Assembly (NCBI GenBank): GCA_021798135.1
Contig: JAJZYI010000076.1
Location: forward strand, 1-12,358
Direction of reading: 5' to 3'
Origin: Actinomycetes bacterium
GTDB taxonomy: Bacteria; Actinomycetota; Acidimicrobiia; Acidimicrobiales; UBA8190
DNA length: 12,358 nt
Shown here: positions 1 through 6,353 of the stretch, in pieces
Position numbering within the stretch: the stretch's first letter is position 1
Layout of the letters: every line of letters begins with the position of its first letter
Program-made: the position numbers and the translations under genes
Notes under the pieces: generated by a model
What the model saw: the letters and a program-made list of their open reading frames with translations, nothing else
Told to the model about the DNA's origin: nothing
Databases searched by the model: none

Positions 1-37
1 CACGGCCGGCGCGCCGCCGGCCGCCGCCAGTGGCACG

Positions 38-661
38 GTGACCGGCGGCGGCGACGCTCGCCCGCCCGCCGGCCGGAGCACGGCTCGCCGCGGCGACGCC
101 CACCCCCCGTCCCTGCGTCGGCGGCTCACCGGCTGGGTCGCCGTGATCGTGGTGGCGCTGGCCGTGGCGCTCGTGGTCCGGGCGTACGTGGCGGAGTCGT
201 TCTACATCCCGTCCGTGTCGATGGTGCCGACGTTGCAGGTGGGCGACCGGATCGTCGTCAACAAGCTCAGCTTCGACTTCCACCCGGTCGAGCGCGGCGA
301 CATCGTCGTTTTCCGGCGGCCGTCGACCTGGCCCGTCTCCTACAAGGACCTGGTCAAGCGCGTCATCGGCCTGCCCGGCGACGTGCTGTGGGTGCACGGC
401 GGCAACGTCTACGTGAATGGCAAGGAGCTCTCACAGCCCTGGCTGCCGCCAGCCATCCGCCACGACACCCAGCCCGGGCCGCCGACGTCCCCGAGCAGCC
501 TGGCGACGCCGTACAAGGTGCCGGCCGGCGAGTACTTCATGATGGGCGACAACCGCCCCCAGTCGGAGGACAGCCGCTACCTCGGCCCCGTTCCGGGCAA
601 GGACATCGTGGGCGGGGTGGTCTTCCGGTACTGGCCCCTCGGCCGCATCGGGACCTTCTGA
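38..661 (+). CDS. lepB: Signal peptidase I (type I leader peptidase)
   Basis: Membrane-bound serine protease that removes N-terminal signal peptides from exported preproteins on the outer face of the cytoplasmic membrane. The 207-residue product has a basic, Pro/Gly-rich cytosolic tail (1-32), one membrane helix (about 33-51) and the S26 catalytic domain. The nucleophile is Ser61 in the SMVPT box and the general base is Lys107 in KRVIGLPGD. The GDNR box (170-173) is followed by SEDSRYLGPV. All family boxes are present, so it should be active. The GTG at 38 has no convincing ribosome site, and the frame stays open to the left edge, so the true start could lie outside the window. Length is normal for an actinobacterial single-helix enzyme. 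A nonanucleotide repeat array begins 9 bp after the stop codon. Confidence 0.95.
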   Translation: MTGGGDARPPAGRSTARRGDAHPPSLRRRLTGWVAVIVVALAVALVVRAYVAESFYIPSVSMVPTLQVGDRIVVNKLSFDFHPVERGDIVVFRRPSTWPVSYKDLVKRVIGLPGDVLWVHGGNVYVNGKELSQPWLPPAIRHDTQPGPPTSPSSLATPYKVPAGEYFMMGDNRPQSEDSRYLGPVPGKDIVGGVVFRYWPLGRIGTF

Positions 662-670
662 CCTCGGCTG

Positions 671-751
671 CCGGCCAGACCGGCCGCACCGGCCGCACCG
701 GCCACACCTGGCGCACCGGCCACACCTGGCGTGCCGGGCGCACCGGCACCC
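671..751. repeat. 9-bp tandem repeat array, nine imperfect copies
   Basis: Nine contiguous 9-bp units follow the lepB stop. Five begin ccggcc (at 671, 680, 689, 698 and 716), two begin cctggc (707 and 725), and the last two are more diverged (734 and 743). The units at 680 and 689 are identical. A higher-order 18-bp repeat, caccggccacacctggcg, is perfect at 696-713 and 714-731. No gene covers the array on either strand with believable codon use. It may sit in the 3' untranslated region of lepB or upstream of the lipoprotein promoter; no function is evident. Confidence 0.85.
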
Positions 752-819
752 GTCCGAGCCACAGGTGACCTGACGCGTGCAACCTCACGGCGGCCGCGAG
801 CGTCGTCATCTCGGGCGGG

Positions 820-825
820 TACGGT
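820..825 (+). promoter_or_regulatory. Possible -10 element of the lipoprotein gene
   Basis: TACGGT fits the actinobacterial TAnnnT -10 pattern, stands in otherwise GC-only sequence and lies 18 bp before the ATG at 844. No good -35 hexamer is visible. It is weak on its own and listed only because of its position. Confidence 0.3.
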
Positions 826-832
826 GCTCGCC

Positions 833-839
833 GGGAGGG
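833..839 (+). promoter_or_regulatory. Ribosome binding site deciding the lipoprotein start
   Basis: GGGAGGG ends 4 bp before the ATG at 844 and only 1 bp before the in-frame GTG at 841. Spacing therefore favours the ATG. Confidence 0.6.
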
Positions 840-843
840 CGTG

Positions 844-1893
844 ATGCGCACACGGGGTCGGCTCGGCACCACACGACGACGGCGACAGCGGCGGTCCGGC
901 GCGGCCGGAGCGGCGGCGGTCGGCCTGGCCTGCGTCGCGCTGGCGGCGGCCTCGTGCGGCACCGCGCGCGGCGCCGGGACGCCGGGGGCCGGCAGCGCCG
1001 GATCGTCGGCACCGGCGGGTGACGAGACCGGTGGCAGCGCGGCGAGCACCGGCGCCGGGTCCGCCGCTCGCGGCTCGGCCGACGGCCGGCAGGACGACAG
1101 GCCGGGGTCGCGACCGGTGGAGACCGGCCCCGCCGGAACCACGCCCCGGTCGGGTGGGTCCGGGAACCGTGGGTCGACCGGCACCACCTCGTCGGGCCGC
1201 GCCTCGGGATCGTCGAGCACGTCGCAGTCCCGGACGGCGACCGGCGGCACGCGGGTGCTCGGTTTCGACCCCTTCACCGCCGGTGGGGCGCTCGCCGCGG
1301 GCCTGCACGTCACGCGGGACCTCAGCGGGACCTGCATCGACGCCGGCGTGGCCGGAGGCTCGTCGTACCGGTGCTTCGCGTCGGCGCCCGGCGGCATCTT
1401 CGACCCGTGCTTCGCCGGGCCCGGGGGCACGGGCGCGCCGCTCGTCTGCGTGACGAGCCCCGTGGCGACCGCCGTCGTCGAGCTGCGGGCGACGTCCGTG
1501 GACGACCTGGTGCCGCAGCCCGTCGCCCCCCGTCCGTGGGCGCTGGAGCTCGCCGACGGGCAGGTCTGCGTCCTCGTCAACGCCGCGTGGGACGGCCTCG
1601 GGCCCTTCGCCTGCCCCGCCGCGCCCGGCACCGACGGGGCCGGCAGCCCGGTGCAGCCGGGCGCGACCGCCGGCACGGCCGGCACGGCCAGCACCGCCGG
1701 CACGGCGTCGTCCGCCGGCAGCACGGCGGACGTGCCCGCACCCGGCACGGCCAGCGGCACCCAGCCGGCAGCAGCGTTCGCCGACTGTCACCAGCCCGAG
1801 CCCGGGAGCCCGTGGTGGACGGCGGCGTGCCAGTCCGAGGAGTCGGCGCACAGCCCCTTCACGACCCAGCGGGTGGTGGACCTCTGGCGGTGA
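844..1893 (+). CDS. Secreted, probably lipid-anchored Cys-rich protein of unknown function
   Basis: The 349-residue product starts with a basic n-region (RRRRQRR) and a hydrophobic h-region (about 20-36), then AASC with Cys38 as a candidate lipidation site. The lipobox is imperfect: the -3 residue is Ala and a Leu lies at -5, so ordinary secretion is also possible. Residues about 40-135 are a Gly/Ser/Thr-rich linker. About 137-260 is the only globular part. It carries six Cys (164, 177, 189, 202, 242, 257) in the pattern CIDAG, YRCFA, IFDPCF, LVCVT, LADGQVCV, FACPA. From memory this resembles a domain common in actinobacterial exported hypothetical proteins; no function is known to me. A Thr/Ala/Gly repeat stretch (about 273-305), coded by 9-bp-like repeats near 1663-1730, leads to a C-terminal tail with two more Cys (315, 329). 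The eight Cys suggest disulfides outside the membrane. Confidence 0.85.
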   Translation: MRTRGRLGTTRRRRQRRSGAAGAAAVGLACVALAAASCGTARGAGTPGAGSAGSSAPAGDETGGSAASTGAGSAARGSADGRQDDRPGSRPVETGPAGTTPRSGGSGNRGSTGTTSSGRASGSSSTSQSRTATGGTRVLGFDPFTAGGALAAGLHVTRDLSGTCIDAGVAGGSSYRCFASAPGGIFDPCFAGPGGTGAPLVCVTSPVATAVVELRATSVDDLVPQPVAPRPWALELADGQVCVLVNAAWDGLGPFACPAAPGTDGAGSPVQPGATAGTAGTASTAGTASSAGSTADVPAPGTASGTQPAAAFADCHQPEPGSPWWTAACQSEESAHSPFTTQRVVDLWR

Positions 1894-1923
1894 CGACCCG
1901 CATCCCGGTCCGGTGCCGCTCGG

Positions 1924-1947
1924 GCCCGGCGCTCGGGCCCGCCGGGC
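1924..1947. terminator. Candidate bidirectional terminator hairpin
   Basis: GCCCGGCG (1924-1931) and CGCCGGGC (1940-1947) form a perfect 8-bp stem with an 8-nt loop. It lies in the 58-bp gap between two convergent genes (stops at 1893 and 1952). There is no T-tract on either side, as is usual for high-GC actinobacteria. An 11-bp direct repeat, gctcgggcccg, overlaps it (1918 and 1931) and may explain part of the symmetry. Confidence 0.45.
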
Positions 1948-1951
1948 GCCC

Positions 1952-2635
1952 CTAGCCGCCGGACGCCTCGCCGCTGCCCCACCCGGTCGACGACGGCGGC
2001 ACCGCCCGGCGGGCGCCCGCGTCGCCGGTGCGGGTCAGCAGCTCGGTCACCAGCCGCTGTCCCTGCTCGATGGTGCGATCGAGGATGGCCGCAGCGCCGT
2101 CGGCCTCGCCCTGCTCGGCCAGCCACTTGGCGCCCACCATCCCCTGGATGATGGAGTCGTTGATCTCGAGCGCCTCGCGCTCGCGCCGCTCCGTCTCCTC
2201 CAGGGCCAGCCGCCGGCGCTGCTCCTCGAGGGCGCGGCGCTCGAGCATCCTGGTCCGGTCGACGGCGTGGCCGAGCAGGCCGCCGAGCAGGCAGAGCGCC
2301 ACCACCCTCGTCACGATGCCGGTGGCGTCGACGTCCTCGTTCCCCCCGACGCCGAGGAACACGCCGACCAGGGCCACGCCCAGCGCCGCCCCGAGCCACC
2401 CGCCCCGGCGGCCGAACGAGACCGCCAGCAGCGAGACGGGCAGCACGAAGAGCACCGTGGCGGCCTCGCCGTTGCCCACCACCAGCCGGAAGACGGACAC
2501 GGCCAGGAACAGCGCGGCGGAGACGACCGCGGCGGCGGCGGGGTACTCCCGGTACCAGACGCGTGAGGGCTCGAGCAGCGTGGCGAGGCCGTGCCGTTCG
2601 GAATGCCGTTCCGTGGGGGCGGCGCCACTCGCCAT
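1952..2635 (-). CDS. Four-helix membrane protein with His-less kinase-like dimerisation segment
   Basis: The 227-residue product has four membrane helices (about 32-53, 57-74, 78-98, 105-124). They resemble the small N-terminal sensor modules (DUF4118-like) of actinobacterial histidine kinases; the helix 2 region reads VLPVSLLAVSFGRRGG. A charged coiled coil follows (about 126-156, rich in E and R). A helical segment (154-200) then reads EINDSIIQGM, like the LHDxxxQ helix of HisKA_3 kinases but with Asn159 where the phospho-acceptor His should be. The protein ends about 27 residues later, with no HATPase domain, so it cannot be a conventional kinase. A dimeric membrane scaffold or a modulator of another kinase is inferred. 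The ATG at 2635 was chosen because GGGGAGG lies 10 bp upstream; a GTG at 2713 would add 26 residues but lacks a site. It lies downstream of the diguanylate cyclase gene, across a strong hairpin. Confidence 0.8.
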   Translation of the reverse strand: MASGAAPTERHSERHGLATLLEPSRVWYREYPAAAAVVSAALFLAVSVFRLVVGNGEAATVLFVLPVSLLAVSFGRRGGWLGAALGVALVGVFLGVGGNEDVDATGIVTRVVALCLLGGLLGHAVDRTRMLERRALEEQRRRLALEETERREREALEINDSIIQGMVGAKWLAEQGEADGAAAILDRTIEQGQRLVTELLTRTGDAGARRAVPPSSTGWGSGEASGG

Positions 2636-2747
2636 GGCGCCGCCGCCTCCCCAGGCGGCACCCGGTCCGTCCGATCCCCGCGGGGTCCGGCGCTGCGCTC
2701 GTCCTTCCTGCACGGTCTCTGGCTACACCTCGTGCCCGGCGCGAAAT

Positions 2748-2763
2748 AGGGCTGTTCGGCCCT
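2748..2763. other. Small inverted repeat upstream of the sensor-like gene
   Basis: AGGGC (2748-2752) and GCCCT (2759-2763) flank a 6-nt centre, beside the locally AT-rich stretch cgaaatag at 2742-2749. It lies 35 bp upstream of the alternative GTG and about 110 bp upstream of the preferred ATG. It could be an operator half-site or a chance hairpin; no clear promoter hexamers accompany it. Confidence 0.25.
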
Positions 2764-2878
2764 GACCGTCCACGGACGACCGCACGGGCGTGAGCCGCCG
2801 GTCACCCGTTGCAAGCATCGCACAGCACAAGGGCCGACCACCATGCCACCACGTCCACCGGCCGGCGACCGGGCGCGC

Positions 2879-2918
2879 CCCCTGCTGCCCCGCTGCCCCG
2901 CCACCCGGGCAGCAGGGG
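2879..2918 (-). terminator. Strong terminator-like hairpin after the diguanylate cyclase gene
   Basis: CCCCTGCTGCCC (2879-2890) and GGGCAGCAGGGG (2907-2918) are a perfect 12-bp inverted repeat with a 16-nt loop. It starts 3 bp beyond the minus-strand stop codon at 2922-2924. There is no U-tract after the stem on the minus strand. Position and stem strength suggest intrinsic termination or protection of the 3' end, separating the cyclase transcript from the sensor-like gene. Confidence 0.7.
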
Positions 2919-2921
2919 CGT

Positions 2922-4400
2922 TCAGCTGGCCCGGCCGCGGGCGACGGCGGCCGGGGCCCGCGCCACGACGACCCGGTCGCGCCCGGCCCGCTTGGCGTCG
3001 TACAGGGCGCGATCGGCCCGGCCGATGGCGCTCAGGAGGTCGTCGCTCGGCGCCAGCAGCGTCACGCCGAGGCTGGCGGTGAGCGCGACCGGCCCGACCG
3101 AGGTGCTGAAGGGCTCGTCGCCGATGGCGGCGCGCACCCGCTCGGCGATGGTCACCGCCTGCTCCTCGGTGGAGGGCTCCATGACCAGCAGGAACTCCTC
3201 GCCGCCGTAGCGGCCGACCCGGTCGCCGCCGCGCAGGGTGTGGGCCACCCGCAGGGCCGCCTCGGCCAGCACCTCGTCACCGACCAGGTGCCCGTGGCGG
3301 TCGTTGACGGCCTTGAAGTGGTCCAGGTCGAACATGGCGATGGCAGCGGGCGTCGCTGCCGCCGGCTCGCCGGCGCCCGGCCCCTCGCCGGTCACGCGGG
3401 GCCCGGCCGTGCCGGCGCGGCCGGAAGCGGGCGCGGGGCCTGCGAGGCGGCCGATGAGCCGGTCCGCCGTCTCCAGGATGGCCTGGCGGCTGGCAGCGCC
3501 GGTGAGCGAGTCGCGGGTGACGGCGACCTGCAGGCGGCGCTTCTGCTGCTCGGTCCGCCAGTACAGGTCGGCGATGTCGACGAGGAGCACCACCAGGACG
3601 AGGCCGAAGGTGGCCAGCTCGGCGACCCTGGTGACGTACCACCCGGCGGAGTACCGGCGCGTGGACACCAGCGACACCACCAGGTCGGCCACCATCGTGG
3701 CGAGCGCCACAGCCATCCAGCGCTCCAGGCGGTCCCCGGTGCGCCGGCGGACCAGGATGCCGGCGGCGACGCCGACGGTCCCGGCGAGCACCACCGCCTG
3801 GACGACGTGCAGCGCCGGCTGCACGCGCCCCTGCACGACGAGGGCCGGTCCGCTGGGCGCGAGCGCCACCACCACGGCGACCGCCGCCACGCTCGACGCG
3901 ATCGCCGACCACGCCACCAGGATCCGGTGCCGCAGGAGGGCGCCCCCGAAGCGGTCCACCACGGACGCCGGGGCCAGCAGCGACAGGCCGACGGCGGCGG
4001 CGAACCCGAGGTGCCAGGTCAGCCACAGCCAGGCCGCCGGCGACGACGCCGGGGTGCTCCACAGGCCGCGCGCCGTCACGATCCCGGGGAAGGCCAGGGC
4101 GTGACCGACGACGAGCACGGCCACGAAGAGGAAGGCGGTGCTCAGCCCGACCAGGCGGGGCGCCGCCTCGGCACCGGCCCGGGCGAGCAGGAGCACCGCG
4201 ACCAGCACGGCGACCAGGCTGGTGGCCGCCACCACCGCCGCCTCGAGCGTGGGCATCGGCCCGACCCACACGTCGGCCGACACCCCGCCGGCCACGATGA
4301 CGAGGGCGACGACGACCAGCGCGAGCAGGGGCACGGCAGCCAGCCGCCTGCTGAGCTCGTGTCCCGACGGCAGGTCGGGGTCCATGTGGCCGTCAGGCAT
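2922..4400 (-). CDS. Membrane diguanylate cyclase, MASE4-like sensor plus GGDEF domain
   Basis: Predicted to make cyclic di-GMP from two GTP at the inner face of the membrane. The 492-residue product has about eight membrane helices (roughly 22-278). The first half resembles the MASE4 sensor, including ALAFPGIVTARGLW and AWLWLTWHLGF (about 101-133). A short linker leads to the GGDEF domain (about 285-480). Visible motifs are RDSLTG (296-301), FDLDHFKAVNDRHGH (the metal and substrate region), GGEEF (399-403), which is the active signature, and RGGD at 390-393 exactly five residues before it, which is the product-inhibition I-site. Ala/Gly/Pro-rich residues about 320-352 interrupt the domain between its first helix and the FDLD strand, an uncommon low-complexity insertion. 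No EAL domain is present. The ATG at 4400 is preferred over a GTG at 4430; GGGGAGG lies 13 bp upstream, rather far. A TAGAAT -10 element lies about 67 bp upstream. Confidence 0.9.
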   Translation of the reverse strand: MPDGHMDPDLPSGHELSRRLAAVPLLALVVVALVIVAGGVSADVWVGPMPTLEAAVVAATSLVAVLVAVLLLARAGAEAAPRLVGLSTAFLFVAVLVVGHALAFPGIVTARGLWSTPASSPAAWLWLTWHLGFAAAVGLSLLAPASVVDRFGGALLRHRILVAWSAIASSVAAVAVVVALAPSGPALVVQGRVQPALHVVQAVVLAGTVGVAAGILVRRRTGDRLERWMAVALATMVADLVVSLVSTRRYSAGWYVTRVAELATFGLVLVVLLVDIADLYWRTEQQKRRLQVAVTRDSLTGAASRQAILETADRLIGRLAGPAPASGRAGTAGPRVTGEGPGAGEPAAATPAAIAMFDLDHFKAVNDRHGHLVGDEVLAEAALRVAHTLRGGDRVGRYGGEEFLLVMEPSTEEQAVTIAERVRAAIGDEPFSTSVGPVALTASLGVTLLAPSDDLLSAIGRADRALYDAKRAGRDRVVVARAPAAVARGRAS

Positions 4401-4466
4401 GGTGCTGGCCCGACCTCCCCTGCCCAGCACCGGCGCGCACCGGATGCTCTGTCGCCGACGGTGCCA

Positions 4467-4472
4467 ATTCTA
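4467..4472 (-). promoter_or_regulatory. Candidate -10 element for the diguanylate cyclase gene
   Basis: On the minus strand this reads TAGAAT, one mismatch from TATAAT, in the only AT-rich patch of the 163-bp gap between mscL and the cyclase gene. The expected start near 4460 would give a leader of about 60 nt. No clear -35 hexamer is visible, as is common in actinobacteria. Confidence 0.5.
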
Positions 4473-4563
4473 CCGGTCGGAGGGTGGAGCCACTCGCCCG
4501 ACACCGGTGGCGCCCGCCTGCCACGCGGCGGGGGGCTCACCAGGTGGGAGGTGACCGGCCGCG

Positions 4564-4992
4564 CTACGTGTCGGCGGGCTGGTCGCTCCCGCAGTACTTG
4601 CACTTCGTGGCGGCCACCGGCAGGTCGTCGGACAGGCAGAACGGGCAGGTCTTGGCCGGCGCCGGGTCGCCGAACACGGTGACGCCCCGGCGCTTCTGCA
4701 CGGCCTTGTAGGGCAGCACGATGAGGAAGTAGACGACGGCCATGAAGATCACGAAGTAGATGACGGCCGACACGAACGCCCCGAAGTTCACGAACGTCGC
4801 CGGGTTGCCGGCCTGGCCGAGCTGCACCCCCAGCCCGACCGTCCCCTTGCCCTGTGCACGCGCGATGATCGGCTTGATGACGTCGGTGGTGAGCGAGCTG
4901 ACGAGCGTGCTGAACGCCAGGGCCACGATCAGGCCGATGGCCACCACCACCACGTCGCCACGCGTCAGGAAGTTCTTGAAGCCCTTGAGCAC
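4564..4992 (-). CDS. mscL: Large-conductance mechanosensitive channel with C-terminal zinc ribbon
   Basis: Homopentameric channel that opens under extreme membrane tension and releases solutes during hypo-osmotic shock. The 142-residue product begins LKGFKNFLTRGDVVVVAIGLIV, the N-terminal amphipathic helix and gate-forming first transmembrane helix of MscL (about 14-38). A periplasmic loop (about 40-70) and a second helix (about 71-94) follow, ending in the usual basic LPYKAVQKRRG. Instead of the plain C-terminal helical bundle it carries CPFC (116-119) and CKYC (131-134), a rubredoxin-like zinc ribbon. I recall similar tails in other actinobacterial MscL proteins. The GTG at 4992 is fixed by an excellent ribosome site 5 bp upstream and by family alignment. 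It lies 77 bp after the small membrane protein gene on the same strand, possibly the same transcript. Confidence 0.94.
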   Translation of the reverse strand: MLKGFKNFLTRGDVVVVAIGLIVALAFSTLVSSLTTDVIKPIIARAQGKGTVGLGVQLGQAGNPATFVNFGAFVSAVIYFVIFMAVVYFLIVLPYKAVQKRRGVTVFGDPAPAKTCPFCLSDDLPVAATKCKYCGSDQPADT

Positions 4993-4997
4993 CGCTG

Positions 4998-5006
4998 CCT
5001 CCTCCT
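4998..5006 (-). promoter_or_regulatory. Strong ribosome binding site of mscL
   Basis: On the minus strand AGGAGGAGG lies 5 bp before the GTG at 4992. It decides this start over the open frame that continues several hundred bases upstream. Confidence 0.8.
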
Positions 5007-5069
5007 GAAAGGGCGGCGGCCGCCGCCCGGCCGGCGGGCCCGTGCGCGGGACTCCGCTTGCCTGCGACG

Positions 5070-5390
5070 CTAGCGGTGCGCCTGGTGCAGCGCCGGGGAT
5101 CCCGGTGGCACCCGGCCGTCGGCGGCCGCTCGGCGGTCGAGCTCGTGGTCGAGCTCGGCGCGGGCCCGGGGGCCGCCGGGTGCCGTTCCCTTCAGCACCA
5201 CCAGGGCGAGGTAGGCCGCCGTCACGGCGGCGGGTGCCCACCGGGGCGCCCCGCGGCGCTGCAGCCAGCCGATGACGGCGACCGCGACGGCGGTGGCCGC
5301 CCACCCCTCGCCGGTCATCGGGCCGAGCCCCCAGCCGAGCCGACGCGGGCCGAACCAGGCCGTCCGGCCGACGAGTGGCGTGGTGCGCAT
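5070..5390 (-). CDS. Small two-helix membrane protein of unknown function
   Basis: The 106-residue product begins with WFGPRRLGWGLGPMTGEGW (12-30), a motif I recall from short actinobacterial membrane proteins of unknown role. A first hydrophobic helix (about 29-43) and a basic turn (RRGAPR) follow, then a second helix (about 51-67) ending in VVLKGT, and a charged, probably cytosolic tail (70-106). The ATG at 5390 is supported by GGGAGGA at 5398-5404 with 7-bp spacing, and the conserved motif begins just after it. The gap to mscL is 77 bp on the same strand, so co-transcription is plausible, but no functional link is known. No catalytic residues can be recognised. Confidence 0.72.
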   Translation of the reverse strand: MRTTPLVGRTAWFGPRRLGWGLGPMTGEGWAATAVAVAVIGWLQRRGAPRWAPAAVTAAYLALVVLKGTAPGGPRARAELDHELDRRAAADGRVPPGSPALHQAHR

Positions 5391-5517
5391 GGGCCCATCC
5401 TCCCACGGCGCGCCGCGACCGTCAGCCGGGACGCGGCCGCCCGCACGCCCGGGCGCTCTCGGTCCGGCACGGGCACCGCGCGCGTCGGTCCGCCGGCAGC
5501 GCCCCTGAGGCCCCTGG

Positions 5518-5598
5518 GCCGACCGGCACCCTCCTGCCCCCTCAGCCGACCGGCACCCTCCTGCCCCCTCGGCCGACCGGCACCCTCCTGCCCTGTCA
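5518..5598. repeat. 27-bp tandem repeat, three copies, overlapping the tag stop codon
   Basis: Contiguous copies at 5518-5544, 5545-5571 and 5572-5598, each starting gccgaccggcaccctcctgc. The first two differ only at the last base, while the third diverges in its final third. The minus-strand stop of tag (5596-5598) is formed by the last three bases of copy three, so the array runs straight out of the coding sequence into the gap before the small membrane protein gene. Confidence 0.9.
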
Positions 5599-6204
5599 GC
5601 CGCAGGGCCAGACCCCCGAGCTGCCGCGGCGGTGGCTGCCGACCAGGTGGGTGTCGACGATCCCGATGGCCTCCATCAGGGCGAACATGGTGGTCGGTCC
5701 GACGAAGGCGAAGCCGGCATCCCGCAGCGCAGCGGCCAACCGGGCCGACTCGGGCGAGCTGGTCGGAACGTCGGCCGATCGCCGGGGGCGGGGCGTGGCC
5801 GGCGGGCGGTGCGACCAGACCAGCTCCACCAGGCCGCCGCTCGGCCGGAGCGCCACGGTGGCCCGGGCGTTGCCGATGGTCGCCAGGATCTTCGCCCGGT
5901 TGCGGACGATCCCGGCGTCGGCCAGCAGGCGTTCGACGTCGTCGTCGCCGTAGGCGGCGACAAGGTCGGGACGGAAGCCGTCGAACGCCGCGCGGAACGC
6001 CGGGCGCTTGCGGAGGATGGTCGCCCACGAGAGACCGGACTGGAACGCCTCGAGGCTGAGCCGCTCGAAGATGCCGCGCTCGTCGTGCACCGGCATGCCC
6101 CACTCCGTGTCGTAGTACTCGCGCAGCAGCGGGTCCGTTGCCGCCCAGACGGGCCGGGCCCGACCGTCGTCGCCGACGACCAGGTCGGCCCCGCCGACGC
6201 TCAT
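5596..6204 (-). CDS. tag: DNA-3-methyladenine glycosylase I, variant lacking most zinc ligands
   Basis: Base-excision repair enzyme that removes 3-methyladenine from alkylated DNA in the cytoplasm. The 202-residue product contains VWAATDPLLREYYDTEWGMP (19-38), LEAFQSGLSWATILRKRPAF (51-70), GIVRNRAKI (98-106) and FVGPTTMFALMEAIGIVDTH (167-186), which are the Tag family blocks. Residues matching the E. coli base-recognition Glu38 and Trp46 are Glu52 and Trp60, and Tyr30 matches Tyr16. E. coli Tag binds zinc through Cys4, His17, His175 and Cys179. Here the first is Pro18, the second Tyr31 and the fourth Ser190, with only His186 kept, so zinc is probably absent. A Pro/Arg-rich insertion (about 133-150) is present. 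The ATG at 6204 lacks a clear ribosome site but fits the family length. Divergent from the MFS gene, and about 1.7 kb from a second alkylation-repair gene. Confidence 0.92.
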   Translation of the reverse strand: MSVGGADLVVGDDGRARPVWAATDPLLREYYDTEWGMPVHDERGIFERLSLEAFQSGLSWATILRKRPAFRAAFDGFRPDLVAAYGDDDVERLLADAGIVRNRAKILATIGNARATVALRPSGGLVELVWSHRPPATPRPRRSADVPTSSPESARLAAALRDAGFAFVGPTTMFALMEAIGIVDTHLVGSHRRGSSGVWPCG

Positions 6205-6353
6205 CGGTGCCGGCGCCGGTCGGCTGCCGCGGTCGCCACGGCCCGGAGCATGCCGTCGTCCACGGACCGGAGCATGGCACGCCGGGGAACGCCGGCGCGC
6301 CCCCGCCGGGGCCGGCACGGCCCTCGGGCCGGACCAGGACCCAAGCCACGGCA

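Noticed and set aside
2790..4682. A plus-strand open frame of 630 codons opposite the diguanylate cyclase
   Set aside because: Its His/Gly/Asp-rich translation is typical of the complement of a GC-rich membrane gene, while the minus strand has an intact GGDEF domain.
6201..6275. Short minus-strand frame ending in an ATGA overlap with the tag start
   Set aside because: The 24-codon peptide has no ribosome site and no similarity I recognise. The overlap can arise by chance, and the longer version of the frame is Arg-rich.
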